Assembly (NCBI GenBank): GCA_030146445.1
Contig: JASLBT010000406.1
Coordinates: 1 to 15,467 of the forward strand
Source of the DNA: Segetibacter sp.
GTDB taxonomy: Bacteria; Bacteroidota; Bacteroidia; Chitinophagales; Chitinophagaceae
DNA: 15,467 bases
Reading direction: 5' to 3'
Each line of letters opens with the position of its first letter. The first letter of the stretch is position 1. A model generated the notes under the pieces. That model made no database searches. It was given only the letters and a program-made list of their open reading frames with translations, and was not told the DNA's origin. Positions 1 through 9,194 of this stretch are shown here, in pieces. Position numbers and translations under genes: made by a program.

Positions 1-292
1 GCATGAAAAATTTCAGCGAAATCTTCCATTTTCGCTTTCACTCACACCAGCCATACCGGCAAAAGCGCCCATGATCGCCAACACTGTAAATCGTGGAGGG
101 TTAGCTTTCACCAAAGCACAATAGCCCGGCGTGGAGCAGAATACACCGTATTGCTCAAACATTGGAAGCAGGAGGTCGAACAGCTGGCTTATTCATATAT
201 TCAATTTGCCAATATCGAAAATTATCTAAGCAGGCGCCGGCAACCAGGATGACGGAGAACCTGCTCCAGTAAATAGCTACCTCTGCCGCCTG
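1..292. other. Region without a convincing gene
   Basis: This stretch lies downstream of the minus-strand beta-galactosidase. Two weak reading frames are visible. On the plus strand, frame 1 is open from about 7 to the TGA at 250-252, but it has no ATG or GTG start. Its C-terminal part contains KHWKQEVEQLAYSYIQFAN, which looks helical. On the minus strand, a 49-codon frame starts at 162 and ends at 13-15, with a short hydrophobic stretch (AIMGAFAGMAGV). I recognise neither. No strong stem followed by a T-run is seen that would end beta-galactosidase transcription; AGCAGG (229-234) and CCTGCT (260-265) form only a weak inverted repeat. Confidence 0.4.
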
Positions 293-3200
293 TTACTTGC
301 CGACAAGTTTTATCAAATAACTGTAAGTGTATTTTTTGTCGAGCAGGCGGTACGGCTCATGGGGTAATGCACCCCAGCTGTTATCGCCTCCTACTCCCCT
401 TTGCCTGAGGTCGACGTTCAGGTACACTCCTCTCCTCGGCTTTATATCGGTTGGATGCTGTTGCTTTTTTGTAAGACCAGGATCAAGGTCCTCTGTCATG
501 TTATTGATCGCGCTAAAACAGATTGGCTGGAGTCCTTCAATCATAACTCCCTTACCGCTATCATCTGTTAACGTAAGCCAGCGAACGTCTGTTTTGTAGC
601 CGGCTTCCTGTGGACGAATGTAGTTCCAGGTATATTGGTTAGGGACGCTGTCTTTGTATTGGCCGACAAACGATGCAGTATTCCGGTCGCTATAATTTTC
701 CCAGGGGCCCCGGCCATAATAGCTGAGGCTGTGGTACTGCTGCGGCAGTTGCATGCGCATACCGAACCGTGGCAATTCGGGTAGTGTCTTCCCGGTCATA
801 TCCATAGATGCTGTCACCCTTATGGCGCCATCGTCCTGAACAAGGTAATCGATGGTATAAGGAACACCTGAGCCTGCAAGTTCATATTGAACTTTCACCG
901 GCAAACCTGCAGCTGTTTGCTCTCCGGCAGTAACACTTTTTAAGGTTGGATTAACGTGAGCGGTTCTCCAAAAGCCAAGGTTCACCTGCATGTTGTTGCC
1001 GAAGTCATTATCGGTTGGTGCCCGCCAGAAGTAAGGTTCGGGAAACTGACCAATGACGCCACCGTTGTTCAGGGAGTATTGGCTGATGCGGCCTTGCCGA
1101 AGGTCGATCTCACCTCTGGTATTGCCCGACGTAAACCTAAGCCGTTGCCCATCTTTAGTAACCTGGAGCTTATTTCCGCTTACGGGTGCACGTGCAAAGT
1201 AGTTACCAGCCGACTTAAATTGTTCACGGGCTATTTCGTGCCCAACTGCTACCAACGGGGTTGCTTTCCTGGTAAGTGCATACACGTTTACGTAATATTC
1301 GCTTCCTTCGGCTGACTTAAACGAGGGTATCTGCAGGTCCACTTCTTTTTTCTCGTGCGGCGCGAGGGCAACTTCAAATTTGCCGTCTTTCACTTTTTCG
1401 CCATTCTGGAACATCTCCCATTTGAAATCGAACTGGTCGAGGTTGGTAAAATCGAAAAGGTTTTCCACGGTAATAACTCCCCTTGCAGTGTCTTTTGCTT
1501 TGAACAGAATGTTCTGGTAAACTTTTTTGACTTCATTTAAACCCGGATGGATTGTTCTGTCTGCAGCGATCAATCCGTTCGCACAAAAGTTTTCGTCATT
1601 CTGCAAATGGTAGGCGCCGAGATCGCCGCCATAAGCATAGAAGATTCTTCCGTCGCTTGTTGTTGTTTTCAGGCCCTGGTCAACCCAATCCCAGATGAAG
1701 CCACCCTGCATTTTTTTATCGCTCATGATCACGTCCCAGTATTCCTGGAAGTTACCATTACTGTTGCCCATTGCGTGAGAGTATTCACACATGATGTACG
1801 GGCGGGTTTTGCCTCCGTCGGAAGCATACCGCCTCATCGAAGCCATACCCGGATACATTGGGCAAACAATGTCGGTATTCCAGTCTTCGCCGGCCTGCTC
1901 AAATTGAACGGGCCTGGTTTTATCTCGCTGCTTCATCCAGAGGTAAGCGTCGTGAAAAACTTTTCCGTTGCCACATTCATTACCCATCGACCAGATGATT
2001 ACTGCGGGATGATTTTTGTCGCGTTCAATTAATCTTTCTATCCGGTCCATGTGTGCCGGGGCCCATAAGGGTAAATAGGCGGGATGTACAGTTGTATCAA
2101 ACCGGCCCTGCAGGGAAGCTCCCATCCCATGGGTTTCAATATTTGCTTCATCAACGAGGTAAAAGCCATACTCGTCGCAAAGCTTCATCCACAAAGGATC
2201 ATTTGGGTAGTGGCTTGTACGAACTGCATTGATGTTGTGCTGCTTCATTAGCTGCAGGTCCCTGATCATCGTTGTCTTAACCGGAACATGCCCTTCAACG
2301 GGATCATGCTCGTGCCGGTTTGTGCCGTGTACGTAAGTCGGCACCCCGTTTACGAGCAATTGTGCGTTCCTGATCTCGACTTTTCTAAAGCCAATTCGTG
2401 CACCTGTAGTCGCTATATTTTTCCGTTGGGCATCGGATAAGGTGATAATACAATGATAAAGATCCGGGGTTTCGGCACTCCACTTCAATGGGGCCGGAAC
2501 CGTGCCACTAAACTGAACCGATTGCAGGCTGTCGGCACCGACTGTAAAGTTTTTTCGTTGCGAGAATACGGCCTTGCCCGCCTTATCGAGTATTTCGACC
2601 GATACGGTGCCCGATTTTACCGTATTGTTTTTAAACTGCCGAAGTGCGACGTCGGCCGTAAACAAACCATCCTTGTAGTTATCATCGAGGTCGGCTTTTA
2701 AAAAGAAATCCCAGACAGTAAGTTTAGGAACAGCATAAAGACAAACATCCCGTTCTATGCCAGTCAGGCGAAAGAAGTCCTGGTCCTCGAGGTAGCTTCC
2801 ATCGTGCCAGCGAAAGACCTGTACCGCCAGCAGATTGCTTCCCTTTTTCAGGTATTTGGTAATATTGAATTCAGCGGGTGATTTGGAGACCTTAGACATC
2901 CCAACTTTTTGGCCGTTTACATAAACGAAAGCACAGCCCGTGATGGAGCCAAACTGAAGCATTACTTCGCGGCCGCTCCAATTTGCCGGAACAGTGAATT
3001 GCCGGCGGTAAGTTCCTACCGGATTATTTTCCCCGATAAACGGGGGATTTTTGGGAAAGGGATAAACGATATTGGTATAAATGGGGATACCAAAATTCTT
3101 TAGTTCCCAGTTTGATGGTACCTGAATGTTGTTCCATCTGGTGTCGTTAAGATCAGTGCGGTAGAAATCCTTAATCCTGTTGGCGTGCTTATCCACATAC

Positions 3201-3412
3201 ACAAACTTCCAGGTGCCATTCAGAGACCGGTAATACTGAGAACGACTATAATCATCCGCAACTACGTCCTGCCTTTTATCGAACAACATATAGGTTGCGT
3301 GAGGCTTTTCCTTGTTTTGTTCGTAAAACGCGGGATTTTCCCAGTCGTTGTTCTTTGTTTGTGCAACGGCCACATTTAAAAGATGGAAAAAGGCAAACAG
3401 AAGTCTTTTCAT
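293..3412 (-). CDS. lacZ: Secreted GH2 beta-galactosidase (LacZ family)
   Basis: The product, 1039 aa, should hydrolyse terminal beta-galactosides in the periplasm or outside the cell. The frame is open further upstream, to a Met at 3694. I chose the ATG at 3410-3412 because it begins a signal peptide, MKRLLFAFFHLLNVAVA, with likely cleavage before Gln18. The order matches LacZ: jelly-roll sugar-binding domain (about 26-230), Ig-like domain (230-350), TIM barrel (350-645), then a second Ig-like domain and the small-chain domain (about 760-1033, with FWRAPTDNDFG at 795-805). The acid/base is Glu479 in GNECGNG and the nucleophile Glu543 in MCEYSHAMGNS, matching LacZ Glu461 and Glu537. Glu426 and His428 (NIETHG) with Glu479 match the LacZ magnesium site. 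The C-terminus is complete (GGDNSWG, as in LacZ, which has 1024 aa). It stands alone here, with no SusC/SusD or regulator beside it. Natural substrate unknown. Confidence 0.95.
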   Translation of the reverse strand: MKRLLFAFFHLLNVAVAQTKNNDWENPAFYEQNKEKPHATYMLFDKRQDVVADDYSRSQYYRSLNGTWKFVYVDKHANRIKDFYRTDLNDTRWNNIQVPSNWELKNFGIPIYTNIVYPFPKNPPFIGENNPVGTYRRQFTVPANWSGREVMLQFGSITGCAFVYVNGQKVGMSKVSKSPAEFNITKYLKKGSNLLAVQVFRWHDGSYLEDQDFFRLTGIERDVCLYAVPKLTVWDFFLKADLDDNYKDGLFTADVALRQFKNNTVKSGTVSVEILDKAGKAVFSQRKNFTVGADSLQSVQFSGTVPAPLKWSAETPDLYHCIITLSDAQRKNIATTGARIGFRKVEIRNAQLLVNGVPTYVHGTNRHEHDPVEGHVPVKTTMIRDLQLMKQHNINAVRTSHYPNDPLWMKLCDEYGFYLVDEANIETHGMGASLQGRFDTTVHPAYLPLWAPAHMDRIERLIERDKNHPAVIIWSMGNECGNGKVFHDAYLWMKQRDKTRPVQFEQAGEDWNTDIVCPMYPGMASMRRYASDGGKTRPYIMCEYSHAMGNSNGNFQEYWDVIMSDKKMQGGFIWDWVDQGLKTTTSDGRIFYAYGGDLGAYHLQNDENFCANGLIAADRTIHPGLNEVKKVYQNILFKAKDTARGVITVENLFDFTNLDQFDFKWEMFQNGEKVKDGKFEVALAPHEKKEVDLQIPSFKSAEGSEYYVNVYALTRKATPLVAVGHEIAREQFKSAGNYFARAPVSGNKLQVTKDGQRLRFTSGNTRGEIDLRQGRISQYSLNNGGVIGQFPEPYFWRAPTDNDFGNNMQVNLGFWRTAHVNPTLKSVTAGEQTAAGLPVKVQYELAGSGVPYTIDYLVQDDGAIRVTASMDMTGKTLPELPRFGMRMQLPQQYHSLSYYGRGPWENYSDRNTASFVGQYKDSVPNQYTWNYIRPQEAGYKTDVRWLTLTDDSGKGVMIEGLQPICFSAINNMTEDLDPGLTKKQQHPTDIKPRRGVYLNVDLRQRGVGGDNSWGALPHEPYRLLDKKYTYSYLIKLVGK

Positions 3413-3501
3413 AAACGCGTGAAGGTTAAAGATTTTCGTGATGCTCAATGGTATAAAAAGTTTCGAAAGTACGGGTTCAGCATTCGATCTATAAAGCTCT
3501 G

Positions 3502-3532
3502 AAAAGATAAAACTATCGTAAACGATGACAAT
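3502..3532 (-). promoter_or_regulatory. Weak candidate promoter for the beta-galactosidase gene
   Basis: Read on the minus strand, ATTG (3532-3529) is followed after 19 bp by TATCTTTT (3509-3502). Each box is one mismatch from the Bacteroidota pattern TTTG / TAnnTTTG. It would give a leader of about 80 nt to the ATG at 3412. That agrees with the signal-peptide start and would leave most of the longer open frame untranscribed. Two mismatches in AT-rich DNA make this only a candidate. Confidence 0.22.
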
Positions 3533-4029
3533 AAAAAATTTGGCGTTAAGGAAACGCGATAGTGTAAACCAGCAGAGTTTGCTGCACATTTGGGAGGTTG
3601 ACGGGCTGCGTTTCCCGGCGGCAAGGCTCCCGGTGCACGCGTTCGCGGTTGAACGGTTTGACCCGAACTGACTCCCTTCTCCTACTTTATCCATCCGCCT
3701 ATTTTACCGCAAAAACCTGCTTAATTAACCCGCAATGAAAGCCGAACAGGGCAACTATTGTATAAGTGAGTGACACAACGATGCTCAATAGCATTCACCA
3801 GGCTGGTCGCCAAAAAATCAACATCGAACGGTCATTAGTTTGATGTATGCAATAGATTTAGATTGAAGGAATTTGAGCATGACCAACCTGCAGCGACCCA
3901 ACATCCGGTATATGTTCCGGAAATACCTGCCGTTTTTTGAACACAGTATCCACCGCCGGCCAGACAAACCGTGCTTATATTTACCTTTACCTGCGCTGAT
4001 GAATTGCCTTTTGTTCCCGCGAAAACTTA

Positions 4030-4061
4030 TTTGCATGTTATCGGCTCCATTGTTAATTGTG
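4030..4061 (+). promoter_or_regulatory. Candidate promoter of the recDCB operon
   Basis: A perfect TTTG (4030-4033) is followed, after exactly 20 bp, by TAATTGTG (4054-4061). The second box is one mismatch from the Bacteroidota -7 consensus TAnnTTTG, and the spacing is in the usual 19-21 bp range. Transcription would begin near 4068 and leave a leader of about 35-40 nt before the recD ATG. The position and spacing favour it; the mismatch keeps it a candidate. Confidence 0.42.
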
Positions 4062-4086
4062 AGATGGATACTGATGTGAAAAACTA

Positions 4087-4098
4087 AAGTCGCGACTT
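4087..4098. promoter_or_regulatory. 12-bp perfect palindrome AAGTCGCGACTT before recD
   Basis: This perfect palindrome is centred about 12 bp before the recD ATG and lies downstream of the candidate promoter, inside the predicted leader. A dimeric repressor could bind there. As RNA it could only form a very tight stem. It may also be chance. Confidence 0.3.
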
Positions 4099-4104
4099 GA
4101 TTAT

Positions 4105-5925
4105 ATGCAAACCCTGAATAACGTTCATCAACAGTTCGCTGATTTTTTCGAGAGCGATACGATGAAACCATATGCTTACCTGCTCTCGAAGAAACTATCG
4201 GAGGGCCACATCTGCCTGGAACTGTCCGAACTGATCGACGACATGGCGGAAAGCCCGTACCGCGATGTGCATTTGGAACCCGGGAACGTGGAAAGGTTAA
4301 GCAGGGATACACTGGTAAGTTTTGAGCACGGGCCAAAACAGCCCTTTATTCTTCATAACAACAAGCTCTACCTGCAGCGGTATTTTCAGTATGAAAGCCG
4401 TATCCTCGAACGCCTGGTGTCATTTGCATCCGCCCGTAAGGCTGACTTAAACACCCGGTATTCTGCGATACGTAACCACAGTGATATTATCCGCCTCTTG
4501 TTTGAAAACAAAGGAGCAACGAAAAGCAATGAACCTTTAGAGAATATCAATTGGCAATTGGTTGCTGCAATTAGTGCGGTAATAAATGATTTTACCATTA
4601 TTACCGGTGGACCGGGTACGGGCAAGACAACCACAGTAGCAAAAATCCTCGCCATACTTTATTCAATCAGTCCCGGGTTGAAGGTGGCGCTTGCAGCACC
4701 GACGGGTAAGGCAGCTTTGCGGCTGGCAGAGTCATTGAAATCAGCGTCTCCCGATCTACCGGGTGAAATTAAGACCAGGTTTGATAAAATTATTCCCGGA
4801 ACAATTCACCGCCTTTTGAAATATGTTCCTGACTCTCCCTATTTCAGGCACAACAGTCACAACCCACTGAATTATGATGTGGTTGTTGTGGATGAATCGT
4901 CGATGGTGGACGTGGCACTCTTTAGCAAACTGTTGGACGCAATCGGGCAAGATACAAAGTTGATTTTGTTGGGTGACAAAGACCAGCTTGCATCGGTAGA
5001 AGCGGGAAGTTTATTTGGCGACCTATGTAAGTCGCAGGCAGCCTTTGTGTTGTCGGAAAACAGGGCGGCATTAATTAACTCACTTATTTCGGAGCCAATC
5101 GGCCAGCTGCCTCCGGAGGTGATTGCTGACGACCGGGGGCACATCCTTTATGAAACAATCGTAGAACTGAAGAGAAGCCATCGCTTTAAAGGCGATAAAG
5201 GGATCGGCAGGTTTAGCAAAGCCATCATCGCTAATGAGATTGAAAAAATTAAACCTTTCATCGGCGGGAAAGATGACCAGGTGATTGTTGACACCCGTTT
5301 CCAGGAGGAGGTGTTTGAAGATTTCATCAATGGATATGCCAGCTACATTAAAGAAAAAGATATAAAGACTGCACTCAGGAAATTAAACGAGGTAAGGGTA
5401 TTGTGTGCAATCAGGGAAGGTGAGCAGGGATTGTATGCAGTAAACAGGAGAATAGAAAAATACCTCCAGCAAAAAAAATTGATCAAACCAACTACTGAAT
5501 TTTACGACCACCGTCCCGTTATTGTAACCAAAAATTATTACGACCTGGATTTGTTCAACGGAGACATAGGGATCATCCGGGCTGATGAAGACAACGTTCT
5601 GAAAGCGTGGTTTGAAGACAGTTCTGGCGGGTTGAAGTCGGTGTTTCCCGGATTTATCTCGGAGGCGGAAACAGTGTATGCGATGACAATCCATAAAAGC
5701 CAGGGCAGTGAATACGACAATGTACTGATTGTGTTACCCGACAGGCCCGACATCCCGATACTAACTGCCGAATTGTTATACACCGGTGTAACACGGGCAA
5801 AGTCGAAAGTTGTTCTACAGGCAACTGAAGCGGTAATCTCAGCAGCCGTAAATAGAAGGGTAAAAAGAGCATCAGGCATAGTGGAGCGACTTGACCGACT
5901 GGTGCTGCCAGCGACCCCAGATTGA
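4105..5925 (+). CDS. recD: RecD, 5'-3' helicase subunit of exodeoxyribonuclease V
   Basis: RecD is the SF1B motor of RecBCD; it pulls on the 5'-ended strand during double-strand break resection in the cytoplasm. At 606 aa it matches E. coli RecD (608). An N-terminal region of about 150 residues, expected to contact RecC, precedes the helicase core. Walker A is GGPGTGKTTT (168-177), motif Ia AAPTGKAALRL (197-207), Walker B VVDESSMVD (261-269), motif III LLGDKDQLASVEAG (288-301) and motif IV ELKRSHR (354-360). Late motifs are NGDIG (485-489), TIHKSQGSEYD (528-538) and LLYTGVTRAKSKV (557-569). No motif is broken. The start is the first ATG in frame, with no Shine-Dalgarno site, as is usual in this phylum. 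It is first in the operon and 68 bp before recC. The stand-alone RecD2 type is less likely because recC and recB follow. Confidence 0.96.
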   Translation: MQTLNNVHQQFADFFESDTMKPYAYLLSKKLSEGHICLELSELIDDMAESPYRDVHLEPGNVERLSRDTLVSFEHGPKQPFILHNNKLYLQRYFQYESRILERLVSFASARKADLNTRYSAIRNHSDIIRLLFENKGATKSNEPLENINWQLVAAISAVINDFTIITGGPGTGKTTTVAKILAILYSISPGLKVALAAPTGKAALRLAESLKSASPDLPGEIKTRFDKIIPGTIHRLLKYVPDSPYFRHNSHNPLNYDVVVVDESSMVDVALFSKLLDAIGQDTKLILLGDKDQLASVEAGSLFGDLCKSQAAFVLSENRAALINSLISEPIGQLPPEVIADDRGHILYETIVELKRSHRFKGDKGIGRFSKAIIANEIEKIKPFIGGKDDQVIVDTRFQEEVFEDFINGYASYIKEKDIKTALRKLNEVRVLCAIREGEQGLYAVNRRIEKYLQQKKLIKPTTEFYDHRPVIVTKNYYDLDLFNGDIGIIRADEDNVLKAWFEDSSGGLKSVFPGFISEAETVYAMTIHKSQGSEYDNVLIVLPDRPDIPILTAELLYTGVTRAKSKVVLQATEAVISAAVNRRVKRASGIVERLDRLVLPATPD

Positions 5926-5993
5926 AACAGCTTCCCGAGCCAAATAAGTATATATAAAGACGTGATCCGATTTACCCTGGTTAAACTACAAGA

Positions 5994-8900
5994 ATGTCAT
6001 TGAACCTGATTATATCAAATTCGCTCGACGCCCTCGCGACAACACTTTCCGGTGATTTAAAAAGGCAGCATGGGAACGTGTTTCAGCCGTACCACATCGT
6101 GACGCAAACAGAAGGAATGAACAATTGGCTGAAGCTGCAGATCGCTGACCACAATGGAATTGCCGCGAATTGCCTCTTTGTGAGTCCGAATGAGATCATT
6201 CAGAAAATCTACTACCTGGTAGGTGGCGAGTTTCCCAACCTGTTGTCGGCTCAAAACCTCACCTGGCTGTTATTTACCATTTTGGGTGAGAAGGGTTTTT
6301 CCAAACGGTTTACGCATATAGCAGCTTACTACAACAACGATGGTACCGACAAAGATTTGAAACGAATGGCGCTTGCGGAAAAAACCGCCGACCTTTTTGA
6401 TCAATACCAGGTTTACCGACCGGATTGGATCGCGGAATGGAACAATGAAAAGCCGGAAGAATTAAGCGCTGATCAATGGCAGCAGTATTTATGGCTCAGG
6501 GCCAAAGATCTTTCGGAAGGAAGACTACCTGACAAAACCCTTGTCGGCAGGTTTATAAAAGATGCATTAACCTCTGCACTGGTAGCAGAAAGATTGAAGC
6601 AGCGGATTCCGGCGCTCCATGTTTTCGGATTATCGATAACGACAGCGTATCACCTGGAACTGCTTTTCCAGATCGCGCAAATTGTTGACGTTACTTTTTA
6701 CCTGGTAAATCCGGCGCCATTGGTTTATTGGTTTGAAGACAGGAGTGAAAAGCAGTTGGCGATGTTAAGCCGGAAAGGGCTTGTTGATAAATCGGAAATC
6801 AATACCGGTAATCCCTTGCTCACCAGTTGGGGCAGGGTTATACAGGACACGTTTATGATGCTGTTCAAAAATGAAGAACTGCTGAACAGCTTTGAGGAGG
6901 TGGGCGTAAATGAACCAAAGACAGACAACCTGCTCCACAAGATTCAAAACGACATCTTTAATGCGGCCGGCAAAGACGAAAGAAACGCCATTACAATCGA
7001 TGAGGTTAATGACGGATCATTTCAAATCAGTTCATGCTATACCATTGCACGGGAAATAGAGGTTTTGTACAATTATCTTGTGCACCTGGTAGACAGGAAA
7101 AAGGAAGCACTCTCTCCACGGGATATCGTAGTCATGGTAACCGATATCGATGCTTATGCACCCTATATAAAGGCGGTATTTAGACACGCTCCTTATAAAT
7201 TTCACTTCACTATTGCAGATGAAAGTTTTGCCAATGGCGACACTCTTGTTAGTGCGTTAAGTTCCCTTCTGAAAATAAACCAGGGAAGTTTCAAAGCAGA
7301 AGACGTGCTTCAGCTACTCGACTCGGGATACATCAGGAGACGTTTCGGTATTACGAATATTGAGTTGGTCAGAAAGGTGGTAAATGCTGCAAACATCAGG
7401 TTTGGCTTAAAGGGGAAAGCCCTCGACGATACCAGGTTTGTAAGCTGGGAATACGGCCTGAAAAGGATCATGTATGGTATGTGCATGAGCGGGGAGGATG
7501 CGTATACTGATCCGGATGGCGAAACGATTTTTCCGCTCGATATGGTTGAGGGTAGTGAGTCGGGGCAGATTGTTCGCTTTGTTCATTTTGTACGGGTACT
7601 GATGAACAGCATAAATGAGCGAAAGGCAGACAGAACGATTGCAGACTGGGTCGACTATGTTGAACGGCTTATTCAGCACCTGGTGTGCGAACCTGAAGAC
7701 GAAGTAGATGAGGATTATTTATTGTTGCAGGAACAACTCAAAAACTACAATGTCACTGATGAGTTTATGAACGAGAAAGTTGGATTTGATATTTTCTCCC
7801 GCAGCCTTTTACAAGCGATTTCCCGCGGTGGCCGGTCAGGCTCATTTGCTGGTGGCGGAATTACTTTCTGTTCCCTCATCCCAATGCGAAGCATCCCTTT
7901 TAAAGTTGTTGCCTTACTGGGGCTGAATTACGATGCATTTCCACGGAAAGAAAATGTTGCCAGTTTCGACCTTATGGATAAAGATAAACGACGAAGGGGC
8001 GATCGCAATATCAAAGAAAATGATAAACACCTCTTCCTGGAAACGGTGCTTTCGGCGCAGGAATATTTATACATGAGTTATATCGGGCAGAGCGCAAAAG
8101 ATAACAGCACGCTCCCGCCCTCAACGGTTATCGATGAATTGATCGACTACATAGAAGCCAAATGCGACAGACCGGAACACGTTAGGGCTACAATACTTAA
8201 TAAACACCCGCTGCATAGCTTCAGCGAAAGGCACACCGGGGGGAATGGCGCATACCTGAACTACCTCGATTTAAAGGGTGGCGAATCGGTTAACACACGG
8301 GATGACAACAAGCAGCCGGAACCACTACGTTTTGAAGAGATTTCTTTAGACGCGTTGATTGCTCTTTTCAGGCATCCATTCAAAACGTACTACAATAAAG
8401 TGCTGAACATCTATTACGAAGACGATGATATTCTGTTGAGTGATACCGAAGTTTTTACGCTTAACAAATTACAGGAATGGTCATTGAAGCCTCAAATCGT
8501 TAAACTGCCCGACAGCGAGGTGAGTGCACTAAAAACGCGACTTGTAAAAACAGGCGGATTGCCATTAAAAAACATGGCCGACGTGACCATACATCAACTT
8601 GAAGAATCGGTTAGGGATGTACGGCAATTGTTCAGAGATGTCGTCGGAAATGAGCCCGAAGGAAAGATCGAAATTGAACTAACTATTGATGACAGCTTAA
8701 TCAAAGGGGTCGTTTCAAACGTATATGGTGATAAGCTGGTAGTTGTATCGTATTCTAAAGATGAAACGAAACAACTTCTGGATACCTATATTCGTTATTT
8801 GGCGGCAACAGCAAACGGGTTGAACTATGAATTGTACTTTGTTTCCGCAAACAAAAATACAACGTTCAAAGGCACTAAAATCTCAAAAACAGCGGCGGTT

Positions 8901-9194
8901 GAACGGCTGGAGGATCTCGTGAAATTGTTTAAACGCGGACATGAGAAGATACTCGCATACTTCCCCGGCTTCAAGATCCAACCTGCGGAGGTGGATGAAC
9001 TTGATGACTCGGTGCTCAGGAAGGCGTTAACCGACTACTTTCATAACTATAAACTTCCCTGCACCGACAGATACTTGTTGAACGAGTATCAAAATAACTA
9101 TTTTAAATCCCCCGGAATTGTTGAAGAATTCAAAACGAACGGTGAAAAGCTGATTAAACCTCTCGCAGAATTATTTCACAACTATTATCCATAA
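5994..9194 (+). CDS. recC: RecC, scaffold and Chi-recognition subunit of exodeoxyribonuclease V
   Basis: RecC holds RecB and RecD together, splits the duplex, and reads the Chi sequence on the 3' strand. It has 1066 aa against about 1122 in E. coli. Strong RecC blocks are visible: GIAAN (55-59), ADLFDQYQVYRPDW (132-145), GNPLLTSWG (272-280), DNLLHKIQNDI (311-321), SPRDIVVMVTDIDAYAPYIKAVF region (374-396), PMRSIPFKVVALLG (630-643) and YMSYIGQSAKDNS (693-705). The first half is a degenerate helicase fold, without Walker motifs, as expected. The C-terminal third is the PD-(D/E)XK-like inactive domain and is less conserved. Residues corresponding to E. coli Chi contacts are partly changed: Gln38, Asp133, Leu134, Asp136, Arg142 and Arg186 are kept, while positions 40, 44, 64 and 70 are Glu, Asn, Ser and Gln. 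It lies 68 bp after recD and 65 bp before recB. Confidence 0.96.
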   Translation: MSLNLIISNSLDALATTLSGDLKRQHGNVFQPYHIVTQTEGMNNWLKLQIADHNGIAANCLFVSPNEIIQKIYYLVGGEFPNLLSAQNLTWLLFTILGEKGFSKRFTHIAAYYNNDGTDKDLKRMALAEKTADLFDQYQVYRPDWIAEWNNEKPEELSADQWQQYLWLRAKDLSEGRLPDKTLVGRFIKDALTSALVAERLKQRIPALHVFGLSITTAYHLELLFQIAQIVDVTFYLVNPAPLVYWFEDRSEKQLAMLSRKGLVDKSEINTGNPLLTSWGRVIQDTFMMLFKNEELLNSFEEVGVNEPKTDNLLHKIQNDIFNAAGKDERNAITIDEVNDGSFQISSCYTIAREIEVLYNYLVHLVDRKKEALSPRDIVVMVTDIDAYAPYIKAVFRHAPYKFHFTIADESFANGDTLVSALSSLLKINQGSFKAEDVLQLLDSGYIRRRFGITNIELVRKVVNAANIRFGLKGKALDDTRFVSWEYGLKRIMYGMCMSGEDAYTDPDGETIFPLDMVEGSESGQIVRFVHFVRVLMNSINERKADRTIADWVDYVERLIQHLVCEPEDEVDEDYLLLQEQLKNYNVTDEFMNEKVGFDIFSRSLLQAISRGGRSGSFAGGGITFCSLIPMRSIPFKVVALLGLNYDAFPRKENVASFDLMDKDKRRRGDRNIKENDKHLFLETVLSAQEYLYMSYIGQSAKDNSTLPPSTVIDELIDYIEAKCDRPEHVRATILNKHPLHSFSERHTGGNGAYLNYLDLKGGESVNTRDDNKQPEPLRFEEISLDALIALFRHPFKTYYNKVLNIYYEDDDILLSDTEVFTLNKLQEWSLKPQIVKLPDSEVSALKTRLVKTGGLPLKNMADVTIHQLEESVRDVRQLFRDVVGNEPEGKIEIELTIDDSLIKGVVSNVYGDKLVVVSYSKDETKQLLDTYIRYLAATANGLNYELYFVSANKNTTFKGTKISKTAAVERLEDLVKLFKRGHEKILAYFPGFKIQPAEVDELDDSVLRKALTDYFHNYKLPCTDRYLLNEYQNNYFKSPGIVEEFKTNGEKLIKPLAELFHNYYP

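Larger units (their letters stand above)
3413..4104. other. Divergent intergenic spacer, beta-galactosidase / recD
   Basis: The spacer separates two divergently transcribed genes. Its left part (3413-3694) is open in frame with the beta-galactosidase on the minus strand for 94 codons, but that translation resembles no enzyme domain. A short plus-strand frame (3873-4079) and a minus-strand frame running into recD (3818-4336) have no recognisable content, and I treat them as chance. A small stem, ATGCT-CAAT-AGCAT, sits at 3781-3794. Promoter candidates and a palindrome are listed separately. Confidence 0.5.

Noticed and set aside
3873..4079. A 68-codon plus-strand open frame just before recD
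   Set aside because: Its translation is rich in Pro, Leu and Arg with no recognisable pattern, and the best recD promoter candidate lies inside its 3' end, so it is more likely spacer.
3818..4336. A 172-codon minus-strand open frame overlapping the start of recD
   Set aside because: About half lies opposite conserved RecD coding sequence and the rest covers the recD promoter region; the translation shows no domain, signal or plausible family.
7848..7855. A copy of the E. coli Chi octamer GCTGGTGG inside recC
   Set aside because: A single octamer in coding DNA is expected by chance over this length and the RecC contact residues differ from E. coli, so there is no ground to call it a functional Chi here.
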